Assembly: GCA_965261535.1 (NCBI GenBank)
Contig: OZ253469.1
Coordinates: forward strand, 2,232,001 to 2,296,000
Direction: 5' to 3'
DNA length: 64,000 nucleotides
DNA from: VXNE01 sp965261535
Lineage (GTDB): Bacteria > Pseudomonadota > Gammaproteobacteria > Pseudomonadales > Azotimanducaceae
Shown here: positions 9,415 through 19,100 of the stretch, piece after piece
Layout of the letters: every line of letters starts with the position of its first letter
Numbering within the stretch: position 1 is the stretch's first letter
The notes under the pieces: generated by a model
Seen by the model: only the letters and a program-made list of their open reading frames with translations
What the model was told of the DNA's origin: nothing
Database searches by the model: none
Made by a program: the position numbers and the translations under genes

Positions 9415-12400
9415 TGTGCTCTCCTGGGTGGTCCGAGCGGCGACCGGTACGTCGTCCCAGTTTCGGATGCCGCCGCCAACGCATCATACGACTCCAACAC
9501 TAGACGCTTCGTCCGGTACTCGCCGTACTCACGCTGCTCTGCCCGTTCTAAGACGGGGAAGGTGTCGAGAATATAGTCCGCGTCATCCCGCGAGATGCCG
9601 TACAGACGGAAAAAGGCCGCATCGATCTCACACCGGAGCTGAAAGCGACGCTCCGGATTCCAGATGAATGGCGCACCGTCGTCGCCGCAGTCCTCCGCGA
9701 AGGGCTTGAGGTTCCACGCGGTATAGGTGAGCTCAAGGACACGCGGGAGGAGCCAATCACGGACTGCTGTCGATCGCGACCAGGGCGAGAGCACCGTGTA
9801 TTCCTCGGGCGCCAGCACTGGAAGCTGCCGTATCGTGAAGAACGTCAAGTGAACCCCCCCCACCTTCTGCCTTGCGCAGTAGTCGAACGGTATGCTCACA
9901 AGGTTCGCGTAGAGGCTTGCCACCACCTGCGGATCAGAGGACGGCATCATGAGCGGGAACGTGTGGTTGGCCGCAGCCCTCGGAAGGAAGCACGGGATCA
10001 CAGTTCTGACTTTCTCCGCACCAGTGACGTCTCTCCAACCAACGAGCCACTGCCTGTCCCAGCTCTCATCAAGCCTCAACGCCACCTCATCAGTAGCGAC
10101 CCAGTATCTCGGTAGCGTCATCCGTGCCGGGTCTGCGTGTGCAAGGTGGTCAAGCTCTGGAAGTTTGCCTTGGTTCGCCTGTGCCTCACTCTGCCCATCA
10201 TACGTGCCGAATCGGTGATCGAAGTGATGAATCATCTTTGCCTCGTATAGAGGCAACATGACCTCCCCGTCCCGCTCGAACCGATCTCCGTCAAGTCTCC
10301 ACCCAGCCGACGCCAACTCGGCCCTTGTCCGAAAGAGGCCGGAGTCATTGGCCATATGAAACATGCTCAGGAAACTCAAGCCCCACGGATTTCCGTCCGG
10401 GTCGTTCTCCTTCCACAGCACTCCCGCACGGCGGTATATCGTCAAGTTGATGTTGGCGTCGCGACGTGACCTAAACGTGGGACAGGTACGCGTGTTCGGG
10501 TTGAGAGCGGCGAAGTCCGCAGGAGTCAACTCGAAGTGTCGCCGGCGGTCGCCGAGATCAACCGCTCGTCTCGCATAGAACACGAGATCAGCCTGATCAG
10601 ACTCCCTGATCGTCAACAGCACGAACCGATACGCGTGATGGAGCCCCTTGAAGACGAGACTCTCGTTCTCGAAGTGATACACACTCGCAAGGGCGCTACC
10701 GTCGAGAAGGGCCTGGAAATACTCCTTGGTCGTGTCGTCGGTGACGATCCCTCCGGGGACGATGAAGCCTGCAGATCCGTGAGGCGCCAACACTCTCCAA
10801 TTGTGCTCAGCAAACAACGCATAGGTGTTGATATCGCCCTTCCCGCAAAGCGGGTAGCGCCCAGATTGCCGCACGAAATGGCTCTGTCCCTGCGCGATGC
10901 GCGTTGCGCGGCTCCACTCCTGCCAGAGAACCGGGTCCGTAGCTGGAAGCGCCGCGATGAGCTTCTTTCGTTCGGCGGCATTCCGCGCCTTCGCAATGGA
11001 CGGCTCGCGCCTGGCGAAGAACTCCTGCTCCTGGAGCTTGATTCGCTCCCACGGTGGGTTGCCCAGCACGACATCGAACCCACCCCGCGCGAAGACGTCC
11101 GGAAACGCCAGCTCCCAGTGGAATAGGCCGTAGTCCTCAACGATTTGCCGCGTGGCATCTAGGAACGTCGAGGACGGCGGCGCCTGCCTGTCGCGGAGCG
11201 CAAGCCAAGCGTCCGTCGTAGGTGCGGCCTCGACGACCGCACCATGTTCGCCCTTCGGCCACAGGAAGGCGGCACACCACGCGTCGGACACGAGCTTCTC
11301 CCGCTCGTAGGGCCTCGAGGCGAGGAGCGCCTCCCACTGCCGCTGTTTCTCCGCCAGCGCGTCAGCGTCGGTGTCCGGGACCTCCTCCACCGCACGCATC
11401 GCGCGCACCCCACCCGTCTCGTCGCGTACCTCGAACGGTAGGCGTCGCTGGCCGACGACCTCCACTCGGTTACGCCGCTTGAGTGCGTTGGTAACCTTCC
11501 TGTCGTCTCCTTCAAGGACTGCCCACGCCGCGTCCGGCACCTGGTCGCCCATCAACGCTCGGTTCGTACCGATGAGCGAATTGCCGCAGCGGATGTGGCT
11601 CTCCAGGAACGTCAACGGAAGCCCCGGATCGATCGACTCCATCCAGAGGCCCACTTTGCAGATCTCTACCGCCAGCGGGTTCGCGTCCACGCCATAGATG
11701 CATCGGCGGACCACGTCGCGAAGCGCACACTGGTAATCCTCCGGCGTCGGGGTGCCTCCCGCCCGGATTCGAGCGACGCGGTCCGCGAGTCGCCGCCCCG
11801 CCGCGAGCAGGAAGTGCCCGGAGCCGCACGCGGGGTCGACGATAGCGAGGTCCAACAGCGCATCGACGGGATGCTCGGGATGGGCGTCAACCGTGCGGTC
11901 GATGATCGGATCGAGCGCGCTGCCCAGGAGAACCTGGACCAGTTCGTCCGGCGTATAGTAGCTACCAGTGGTTTTCCGTGCGTGGCCGAGGCTCTCTTCC
12001 GCGCTCGCGAAGGAGAAAGCTCGTCCGTTCCCGGTGATCTGGGGCACCAGCTCAAGCAGGCCCTCGTACACGTAGCCCAGCTCGTCCGGTCCCATGTCCC
12101 GCCAGTTCACGCGCACGAGGCCGGTGGGCTCTCGAAGCCAAGCGAGTTGGAACAGGGCACCGAGGAGCGCACGGTTCTCCAGCTTAGCCGTGTCGAGATT
12201 CGGACACTCCTCCCGGCCGAAGAGTCCGGCCAAGGCCGGTAGCCCGAGCCTTGGTTCCCCATCCACAAGACCATGGAAGACGATTCTAGTGGCCTCCCAG
12301 AGATCGCCTTGGCGGTCGTGGGCGCTGCGGCGGACGGCTCGGTCGCGCAGGCGGCGGAGTCCGTATCCATCGGCATAGAGCTCCCGTTCCGAACTGGATG

Positions 12401-13352
12401 CATCGTTCGGGTGTAGCAGGCCCCGTTCTTCGACGGTGAGCAGGAAGACGAGCCGATAGACCAAGCGCAGGACTTGCCCAAAGAACCCTCCCGTGGTCAG
12501 CGCCCCCTCGCGCAACATGGAGCGAAGCTCATTGTTCGCCGGGTGGGACAGGAACCCGTCGCCCAGCATTTCGAGCGCCTGCCGGAAGCCCGCGCTCAGC
12601 TTATCCCGCGCCCGCGTGCCTTCCTCCCGACCGGCTTCCCGCCACGCCTCCAGCGGACAGGTTTCCGGCGGGTCTTCGTCACGGCCGAAGCGGGATTCGT
12701 GTGCAAGGAGCCATAGCGCGGCGAAATCCGGGTACAGCTCCTCCGTGAACATCCTGCCGAGGTCGGCTTCGATCCACGCCGGCCGCGTGAGGCTCGCGTT
12801 GTCCCGCGCGATCCGCAGCGAGAGGCCGTCCGTCGCGAAACCCCACAGCGCCGCGCCCGACACGTTCAGCGTCTCCTGCAAGAGCCCGAAGGCACTCCGC
12901 CGGCGGTGCTCGTCCCCGAGTTCCGGCAGGGGGACGTCCAAACCCGCTCCCAACGGAGCCACCGCTACGGGCACTCGCTCACCGAGCGCGAAGAAGCTAA
13001 CGGGATACAAACGGCCGTCGACCGTCGTTGGTCCCGCTCGCCTCAGGGACGTGAAACACAGGGCGTCGCGCAAGAAGGCATCGACGAAGCGCCCTGCAAG
13101 CGCGGCATGATCGCCACCTCCAACACGGCCCGACTCCATCGCCTGGAAGCAGGCTTGGCCAATCCGCCAGCTCCGGGCGATCTCTTCGCGAATGTTCAAT
13201 CCGCTTGGGATGCGATAGTCGCCCGCTTCCTGCGCGTCGGCTTGAAGCTGGGCCACCTTCCCGAGCCAGTCGGCCGCGAGCAAGCCGCCCTCGATCGAGA
13301 GTGCCTCGAAGGCGATGCGGGCCTCGCCCGGATGGCTTCGACGGGACACCAT
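9411..13352 (-). CDS. Large Eco57I/DrmMI-like N6-adenine DNA methyltransferase (1313 aa)
   Basis: An N6-adenine methyltransferase. The AdoMet-binding motif DPACGSGHFLLAAG is near residue 507 and catalytic NPPW (VVLGNPPWERIKLQE) near 765, with long N- and C-terminal regions likely for target recognition. The ATG at 13352 lies 2 nt after the SNF2 gene stop. The frame stays open about 430 nt further upstream, but that part is Gly/Ala/Arg-rich antisense shadow of the SNF2 gene and is excluded. In DISARM class 1 loci an N6-adenine methylase (DrmMI) marks host DNA beside DrmD and DUF1998 helicase proteins, and the order here matches. No PD-(D/E)XK domain is evident, so this is probably the marking enzyme rather than a type IIG restriction enzyme. 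Could also be called Eco57I class BREX PglX-like. Confidence 0.85.
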   Translation of the reverse strand: MVSRRSHPGEARIAFEALSIEGGLLAADWLGKVAQLQADAQEAGDYRIPSGLNIREEIARSWRIGQACFQAMESGRVGGGDHAALAGRFVDAFLRDALCFTSLRRAGPTTVDGRLYPVSFFALGERVPVAVAPLGAGLDVPLPELGDEHRRRSAFGLLQETLNVSGAALWGFATDGLSLRIARDNASLTRPAWIEADLGRMFTEELYPDFAALWLLAHESRFGRDEDPPETCPLEAWREAGREEGTRARDKLSAGFRQALEMLGDGFLSHPANNELRSMLREGALTTGGFFGQVLRLVYRLVFLLTVEERGLLHPNDASSSERELYADGYGLRRLRDRAVRRSAHDRQGDLWEATRIVFHGLVDGEPRLGLPALAGLFGREECPNLDTAKLENRALLGALFQLAWLREPTGLVRVNWRDMGPDELGYVYEGLLELVPQITGNGRAFSFASAEESLGHARKTTGSYYTPDELVQVLLGSALDPIIDRTVDAHPEHPVDALLDLAIVDPACGSGHFLLAAGRRLADRVARIRAGGTPTPEDYQCALRDVVRRCIYGVDANPLAVEICKVGLWMESIDPGLPLTFLESHIRCGNSLIGTNRALMGDQVPDAAWAVLEGDDRKVTNALKRRNRVEVVGQRRLPFEVRDETGGVRAMRAVEEVPDTDADALAEKQRQWEALLASRPYEREKLVSDAWCAAFLWPKGEHGAVVEAAPTTDAWLALRDRQAPPSSTFLDATRQIVEDYGLFHWELAFPDVFARGGFDVVLGNPPWERIKLQEQEFFARREPSIAKARNAAERKKLIAALPATDPVLWQEWSRATRIAQGQSHFVRQSGRYPLCGKGDINTYALFAEHNWRVLAPHGSAGFIVPGGIVTDDTTKEYFQALLDGSALASVYHFENESLVFKGLHHAYRFVLLTIRESDQADLVFYARRAVDLGDRRRHFELTPADFAALNPNTRTCPTFRSRRDANINLTIYRRAGVLWKENDPDGNPWGLSFLSMFHMANDSGLFRTRAELASAGWRLDGDRFERDGEVMLPLYEAKMIHHFDHRFGTYDGQSEAQANQGKLPELDHLAHADPARMTLPRYWVATDEVALRLDESWDRQWLVGWRDVTGAEKVRTVIPCFLPRAAANHTFPLMMPSSDPQVVASLYANLVSIPFDYCARQKVGGVHLTFFTIRQLPVLAPEEYTVLSPWSRSTAVRDWLLPRVLELTYTAWNLKPFAEDCGDDGAPFIWNPERRFQLRCEIDAAFFRLYGISRDDADYILDTFPVLERAEQREYGEYRTKRLVLESYDALAAASETGTTYRSPLGPPRRAQ

Positions 13353-13354
13353 GG

Positions 13355-16141
13355 TCAGTCGACCTTGGGTAGGAGCACGTAAACGCCGATCACGTCCGGG
13401 CGCGGCAGGGCATGGACCGAGGTGATCCCCGTCGCCCTGCTGGCTTCGCGCACGCGCAGATGGTCCTCTAGCAGAGCGTTCGCCCGGGCCACCGTCAACG
13501 CTTCGAGATCCGACCCATGCTCCTGAAGCAGCGCCAGTGCCCGCACGGCTTCGCGCTCGCGCACATGCTGTGGGGGATCTCCCACCGGGGCTAGTTCGAG
13601 CAGCGAGAGCGCGTTGGACCCGGAGATCGGCTCCTCGGTGTGCGGCGCCACCCAGGCCAACGCAGCCGCCTCCTCCACCATTAGAGTCGTCTCGCGACGC
13701 CGCCGTCGCGATAGCAGATGGTGGCGAAGCCGGAGCAGCGCCACCGTTGTTCGACCCTGGACTTCCTCTGAAATCCAGCACCCGACGCGCCCAAGCACCG
13801 CCGGATCGCCGGTTGATGCCGCGCTTTCGTCCTCCGCAAGGGTTCGCCCGAGCAGGGTGTCGGCGAGCACGGCGATGAGGGGATGGCTGCGTTGTACGGG
13901 ACGGCAGCCAGGCGCCGCGGGATAGACGAAGTCGATCGCCACGGTGCCCGCGATGCTCTCAGTCTCCAAACGCTCGCGAACGGCATCGGGCAAGGACACC
14001 GTCGCAACCTTGAATCCTCGTCGGCCTGCTTCCAGCCCCGAACCAAGACGGGCGAGCGCGCGGCTCGCGAAGCGCTGCACGTCTTCACGGCCGCCGATGG
14101 CGGCCAAGCTTTTGTGCCACTCGGGCAGCACTTCGTCGGGCCGGATGCGCCGCTGGGCGAACACGGTCCGGCTGCTCGTCGCCTTCGCTCTGGTGTCCTC
14201 CCACTGCCTCTCGAATAGCTCGAGCTGTTCACCATTGATCGCGTCTGACCGCCCCCGCCGTCGCAAGAGGACCGCCTTGAGCAGCGCCTGGGTGAGCGAG
14301 TGGCCTTCGTCCGGTATGGGCACCGGGACGCCGAGTTCTTCGCGGATGCGGGCGGCCTTGCGCAGGATGACTCGGAGCACCGCGCCATCCATTGGGTTAT
14401 CCACGCCGTAGAGGAGCGTCGCGCGCACCGTCGGACTCGGCTGGCCGAAACGATCAACGCGCCCCTCGCGCTGCTCATGGCGCGTCGGATTCCACGAAAG
14501 GTCGTAGTGCACCACGGCGTCGAAGTACTCCTGCAGGTTGATCCCCTCAGAGAGGCAGTCGGTGGCGACCAAGACCCTTCCGTCTTCGTCGGTACCGATA
14601 CGCGCCACCCGTTCCTCGCGCTCTTCCGGGGGCATCTCGCCGGTCACCACGCCAACGGCCGTGCCCGCTAGGCTCTTGCCGAGATGACGGGCCACGTAGT
14701 GAGCCGTCGCGATGAAGCGACAAAAGACCACCACGTTGAACCCGGCCTCGACGAGCTCCATCACATGCTCCGAGGCGGTCTGGAGCTTCGGATCGCCGCC
14801 CCGGCCAGCAAGCTTCTCGGCCTGCTCGATGAGCCGAGCCAGCGCCGGAGCGTCGCCGCCGGCAGGGGGCTCTAGATCGTCCGCGACGAGGCCATCGACG
14901 GCCCCATCGAAGATGCGATCCAGCAGATCTTGGCGTGCCTCGTCCCCCAGATCCTCCCCCGCACGCGTACGCAGGGCCAGTGCCGCCGCGATGGGGCTCG
15001 ACGCAGCACAGCGCAGCAGGGCCAGCGTCCCCCAGAAGTTGAGGCGCTGACGCTCCGCGTCCCCGGCCTCCGCCTCCACCACCTCGGCGCAGTAATCAAG
15101 GACATCGTTGAGGAACGTCTGCCAGGCTCCACTGAGTTCGTAAGTGAGCTCCTTGGTCTCGCGACGTGGAAAGATGTCACCTTCACGCCATTCGGCAATG
15201 TCCGCGCGACGTCGCTGAACGAAGTGGTTCGCGAGGCGTCCGCGGAGGCGTCCGCGTTCACTGCCCATAGCATCCGCCAGACCCTCGAACTCCGGGGCGA
15301 GCAGGCCGAGGAGCCGGTAGAAGGCCGCGTCGTCACCGCTGTGGGGCGTCGCGGTCAGCATCACTAGGTGCCGCGTCGGGCTGTCGGCCAGTCCCCGAAG
15401 CAGTTCGTAGCGTTGATGCCTGCCCTGACCGGAGGAGGCGCAGGTGTGGGCTTCGTCCACAATGACGAAATCAGGGCACGCGTTGAGGAAGTTGTCGCGC
15501 CGCTCGCGGGTCTTCACGTAGTCGAGGCTCACGACCGTGTGCGGATGCACTGAGAAGATGCTCACGCCCGGGGGAACGCCACGCTCCAAGCGCCGCGCGC
15601 TGCGGGCGGTGACCGGGGCGGCGCGGATGTGGAAGCGCACCTCCAGCTCTGTGATCCATTGGTCCACGAGATGTGGCGGGCAGAGGACGACGGTGCGGTC
15701 AATGTCGCCTCGGTCGAGCAGCTCGCGGGCGATGAGCAGGGCTTCAATGGTCTTCCCGACGCCCACATCGTCCGCGATGAGCAGCCGCACCGGATCCAGC
15801 TTGAGGGCCATGAGGAGGGGCACGAGCTGGTAGGCACGCGGTTCCACCGAGATCTGGCCGAAGCTCCGGAATGGACCGGCCCCCCGCCGCAGCGAAAGCA
15901 GCAACGCGTCGCGCAAAAGGAGGGCCGAGTCATGTCCACCGAGTTCGTGCGCGCTCGGCAAGGGGAATCGGGCCTCGCGCACCGGCTCGATTTCGAGCGG
16001 TAGATGAATCAGCGTCTGGTCTTCGTCCGATCCCGTGACCGGCCGGACCCGAAGCGTTTCAGCGGAACTTCCGCCGAGGACGACCCATTCCCGGCCGCGG
16101 GCGCTGACCAAGCTCCCAGGCGCGTAGGCGAGCGCGCTCAC
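13355..16141 (-). CDS. DrmD-like SNF2-family helicase (928 aa)
   Basis: A superfamily 2 helicase of the SNF2/RapA-like kind. The N-terminal stretch (PGSLVSARGREWVVLGG) resembles the start typical of DISARM DrmD. Walker A is ADDVGVGKTIEA near residue 128, the DEAH box is VIVDEAHTC near 230, and the C-terminal helicase lobe has GRVDRFGQ near 563. The ATG overlaps the stop of the upstream DEAH/DUF1998 helicase by 4 nt, and the methyltransferase follows after 2 nt. The combination of DrmD-like helicase, N6 methylase and DUF1998 helicase is the basis for calling this locus DISARM-related. The exact subtype needs profile searches. Confidence 0.85.
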   Translation of the reverse strand: MSALAYAPGSLVSARGREWVVLGGSSAETLRVRPVTGSDEDQTLIHLPLEIEPVREARFPLPSAHELGGHDSALLLRDALLLSLRRGAGPFRSFGQISVEPRAYQLVPLLMALKLDPVRLLIADDVGVGKTIEALLIARELLDRGDIDRTVVLCPPHLVDQWITELEVRFHIRAAPVTARSARRLERGVPPGVSIFSVHPHTVVSLDYVKTRERRDNFLNACPDFVIVDEAHTCASSGQGRHQRYELLRGLADSPTRHLVMLTATPHSGDDAAFYRLLGLLAPEFEGLADAMGSERGRLRGRLANHFVQRRRADIAEWREGDIFPRRETKELTYELSGAWQTFLNDVLDYCAEVVEAEAGDAERQRLNFWGTLALLRCAASSPIAAALALRTRAGEDLGDEARQDLLDRIFDGAVDGLVADDLEPPAGGDAPALARLIEQAEKLAGRGGDPKLQTASEHVMELVEAGFNVVVFCRFIATAHYVARHLGKSLAGTAVGVVTGEMPPEEREERVARIGTDEDGRVLVATDCLSEGINLQEYFDAVVHYDLSWNPTRHEQREGRVDRFGQPSPTVRATLLYGVDNPMDGAVLRVILRKAARIREELGVPVPIPDEGHSLTQALLKAVLLRRRGRSDAINGEQLELFERQWEDTRAKATSSRTVFAQRRIRPDEVLPEWHKSLAAIGGREDVQRFASRALARLGSGLEAGRRGFKVATVSLPDAVRERLETESIAGTVAIDFVYPAAPGCRPVQRSHPLIAVLADTLLGRTLAEDESAASTGDPAVLGRVGCWISEEVQGRTTVALLRLRHHLLSRRRRRETTLMVEEAAALAWVAPHTEEPISGSNALSLLELAPVGDPPQHVREREAVRALALLQEHGSDLEALTVARANALLEDHLRVREASRATGITSVHALPRPDVIGVYVLLPKVD

Positions 16142-19100
16142 GGCACCCGTCCCAGGGCGAAAGCGAGCTGTGCGAAGGCTGCGTTCCAGCTTGCGGGATC
16201 CTCGAACTGAATGACTTCGAAGCCGAGGTCCTCCAGCGGCTGCAAGGCCGCGAGGTCCGCTTCCTCGACGAGCGCCGCAACGTAGTGCTTTCTCCAGACG
16301 CCACAGATGGACCAGTCGCCCGCCACGAGGGGTTTTGCGTCCGGCGCGGGAATCTCACGCCGCGACGCCTCGGCTCGCCACCGTCCTGCGCGCGAGTCCT
16401 CCGCCCCAACCGTGCCAGCTACCGGTGACCGCTCGTCCTGACGGGGCACGGTGCCGCCGCGCGCCAATCGCAGGAGCATGGCGCGGGCGTCTCCGTCCCG
16501 CCGATCCAGCAGTTCGTGGTCGGGCTGGTTGTAGTACGACATCAGGCAGCGATAGCAGGCAGCGACGCAGCCCGCCTGCGGCCGGTCCGCGAGGTCCGAT
16601 GGGGACTCGGGCAGGAGTTCGTCGTTGCCGATGTCGAGATGCATGATCTGGAGCGCCGTTCGTGCGACCTCGGCAAGGCTCGTTTCCTGGCTTACGAGCC
16701 GGGTGAGCACGCCAGCGCCGCCTTCGGTGGCTTCGTAGAGCAGGAAGCCATTGCGCATGTCGCGGGTGGGCATCGGTTCGGCCAGCATCTCGCCTTCCTC
16801 GAGTTGGAACACCGCCTCGATACCACGCAGAAGTGCGTGCTGCACGGTGGACAGCGTGACCTCCGAGAGACCGTCGCCGACCGGCCGAAAGAGCAGCGCG
16901 TTCTTGCGATCCTGGACGCTCGGGACGATCCACTGCCGGGGTGCGGCCGTGGGATCGAGCTCGCGCTCGTCCGCGTCTTCCTCCTCGTTCTTGGCCCAGT
17001 ACCCCGAGATCGGATCGATGTGGAAGCCGAGAATCGTCTTGTTCGCCCTGCGGCGCAGCCCCTTGTTGAGGCGCGTGATGGTCGCACCGGGACCGTAGGC
17101 CAAGTGCGCGATCTCGCCCTCTGCGTCGGAGGCCGTCGCCAGCCTCACATCGACCTCTTGGTCGCGGATCGCCCACTCGAAGGTCGTCTGTAGATCGAAG
17201 CCCTGGCGCTGTCGTTCTTCGTCGTTGGCCGTAATATGTTCGGCCGGATACGTGGCGACGTTTTCGATCCGATAGGTGTTGCCCACCACCTCCGCATCGC
17301 CTAGGGACGTTCCGCAGGCGTGGCACATCGATACATCGTCGCGGAAGTGCCCCGCCCCGCAGTGGGTGCAAATTCGCACCGCCTTGGTGGTGAGTTGCGT
17401 ATCGGGCGTGGCCGATTCCCGGTGACCGGCCGAGAGCAGCGCCCGCACGACCCGGTGGGCGCGCCCCTCGTGATAGACGAGGCTGCGCGGCCCAAACTCC
17501 GCGAGCGCGAGGAAGCGCGGACGCTGTAGATACGCCTGCTTGCCACGGCCATCTCGACTGGCCGGAACGTAGGCGAGCAGCGGCAGTCTCGGGAAGTTGT
17601 AGCCCGGCAGGAAACCCTCCGTGGCGAGATACCGGTATGTGAAGAAGTCGCTGGAGAATGCGCTCCTGCCACGCTGGAGCAGGTTGAGCTGGTCCACGGC
17701 TTGCGCGTGGCGGGTCTGAGCGGCGCGTTTGTCCCGGTAGGAGGCGGAGTAATCGTCCATCGTCCTGCGGGCAGCATCCCGCTGCTCTTCGGCGGCAGCG
17801 AAGAGATCCCGCCAGCGATCAAACGCGTCGTCGAAGCGCCGCGCCGCCGTCGCCACGATGGTAACCGAATAGGCGTCCCGGCCTGTGTACCACGGCGCCA
17901 GTTCGGGGGTGAGATTGTCCGCCACCAAGTCGAGGACGCGCCGGATGCGTTCGCCCGCGCGGGCCGCGACCCGTTTTTCTGCCAGCGCGGTCTGGATGTC
18001 CGGCTCGATCGGCCGGTTCGGGTCGTTGAGGACGAGTAACTCGGCGATACACGGGTCCAGCGATTGGTCGACGCACGATAGCCACGCCGCCTGGAGGTGG
18101 CTGTCGATCAGGTCGCGGTTCGCGAGCTCAAGTATCGGCGCACGGACCTCGCCGTGGACCATCGCCTTGGGTTGCTGGAAGAAGTACTGGTCGTGAGGAC
18201 TCTGCGACGACGCGTACGTGATGACCAGCGCCGCCTGTCCGCTGCGACCTGCTCGTCCGCCCCGCTGGGCGTAGTTCGCGGGCGTGGGCGGGACGTTGCG
18301 CATGTGCACAGCGTTCAGCGCCGCGATGTCGACACCAAGCTCCATAGTCGGGGAGCAGAAGAGCACCGGAAGGAAGCGGTTGGCCTCGCCGGCCTCCCGC
18401 AGGCGTTGTTCGTCCGTGTCCAGCTCCTGTCGTTCCCGCTCCCCGAAGCGGAAGCGCTTCTCGCGGATTTCGCGGTTGTCGGGATCGACCTGGGCGGTGT
18501 GCTCGCGCGCCTCGAACCCGAACAGCGGGTGCGTGGGGGCGTAGAGCATATTCGCCAGATTCTCGTAGAGATCCCGGAAAAACGCGTTCTGGGCAACGCC
18601 GCCGCATTCTTCCTGCCTGCCACCTAACCTGAAGAGGACGCACGCGTCGTTCAGGCGCCAGCCGGTCTGATCGAACGGCGTGCTCTCCTCCGAGATCAGG
18701 CCATGCGTCGCGGCCGCGCGGAGCAGGTCCTGGACGAGTTGGTTGAACTCCTGCGACTTCAAGTCGCGTATGGACGCGTCGCCGCCCCAGAGCTTCGAGG
18801 CACGCAGGGTGCGCCCGAGACCGCTGCGCGAACCACCGTGCACGATCATGTCCATGTCGCGGCGCGTGCTCGTGCGGCGCGTAGGTGCGGCGATCATCAA
18901 CCAGCCCGCCGCCCGCGGCTTCTCGTCGATGCCGAGCCCCCAGGGAGAGCGGAGGCGGCTGTGCGACTTGGCCACGAGTTGTTCGAGGACGGCGGTATCG
19001 AGCACCTGGCTGCGGATTGCCATCCACTTCCGCATGTGGTCGAGCAATTCACGATAGACCGCCGCCCGGACGGCGGGTTTCGCGTGCTTCAGCAGCGGGT

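Noticed and set aside
13353..13781. Upstream extension of the methyltransferase frame
   Set aside because: It lies wholly inside the SNF2 gene on the same strand in another frame. Its composition is Gly/Ala/Arg-rich shadow, and a proper start exists at 13352.
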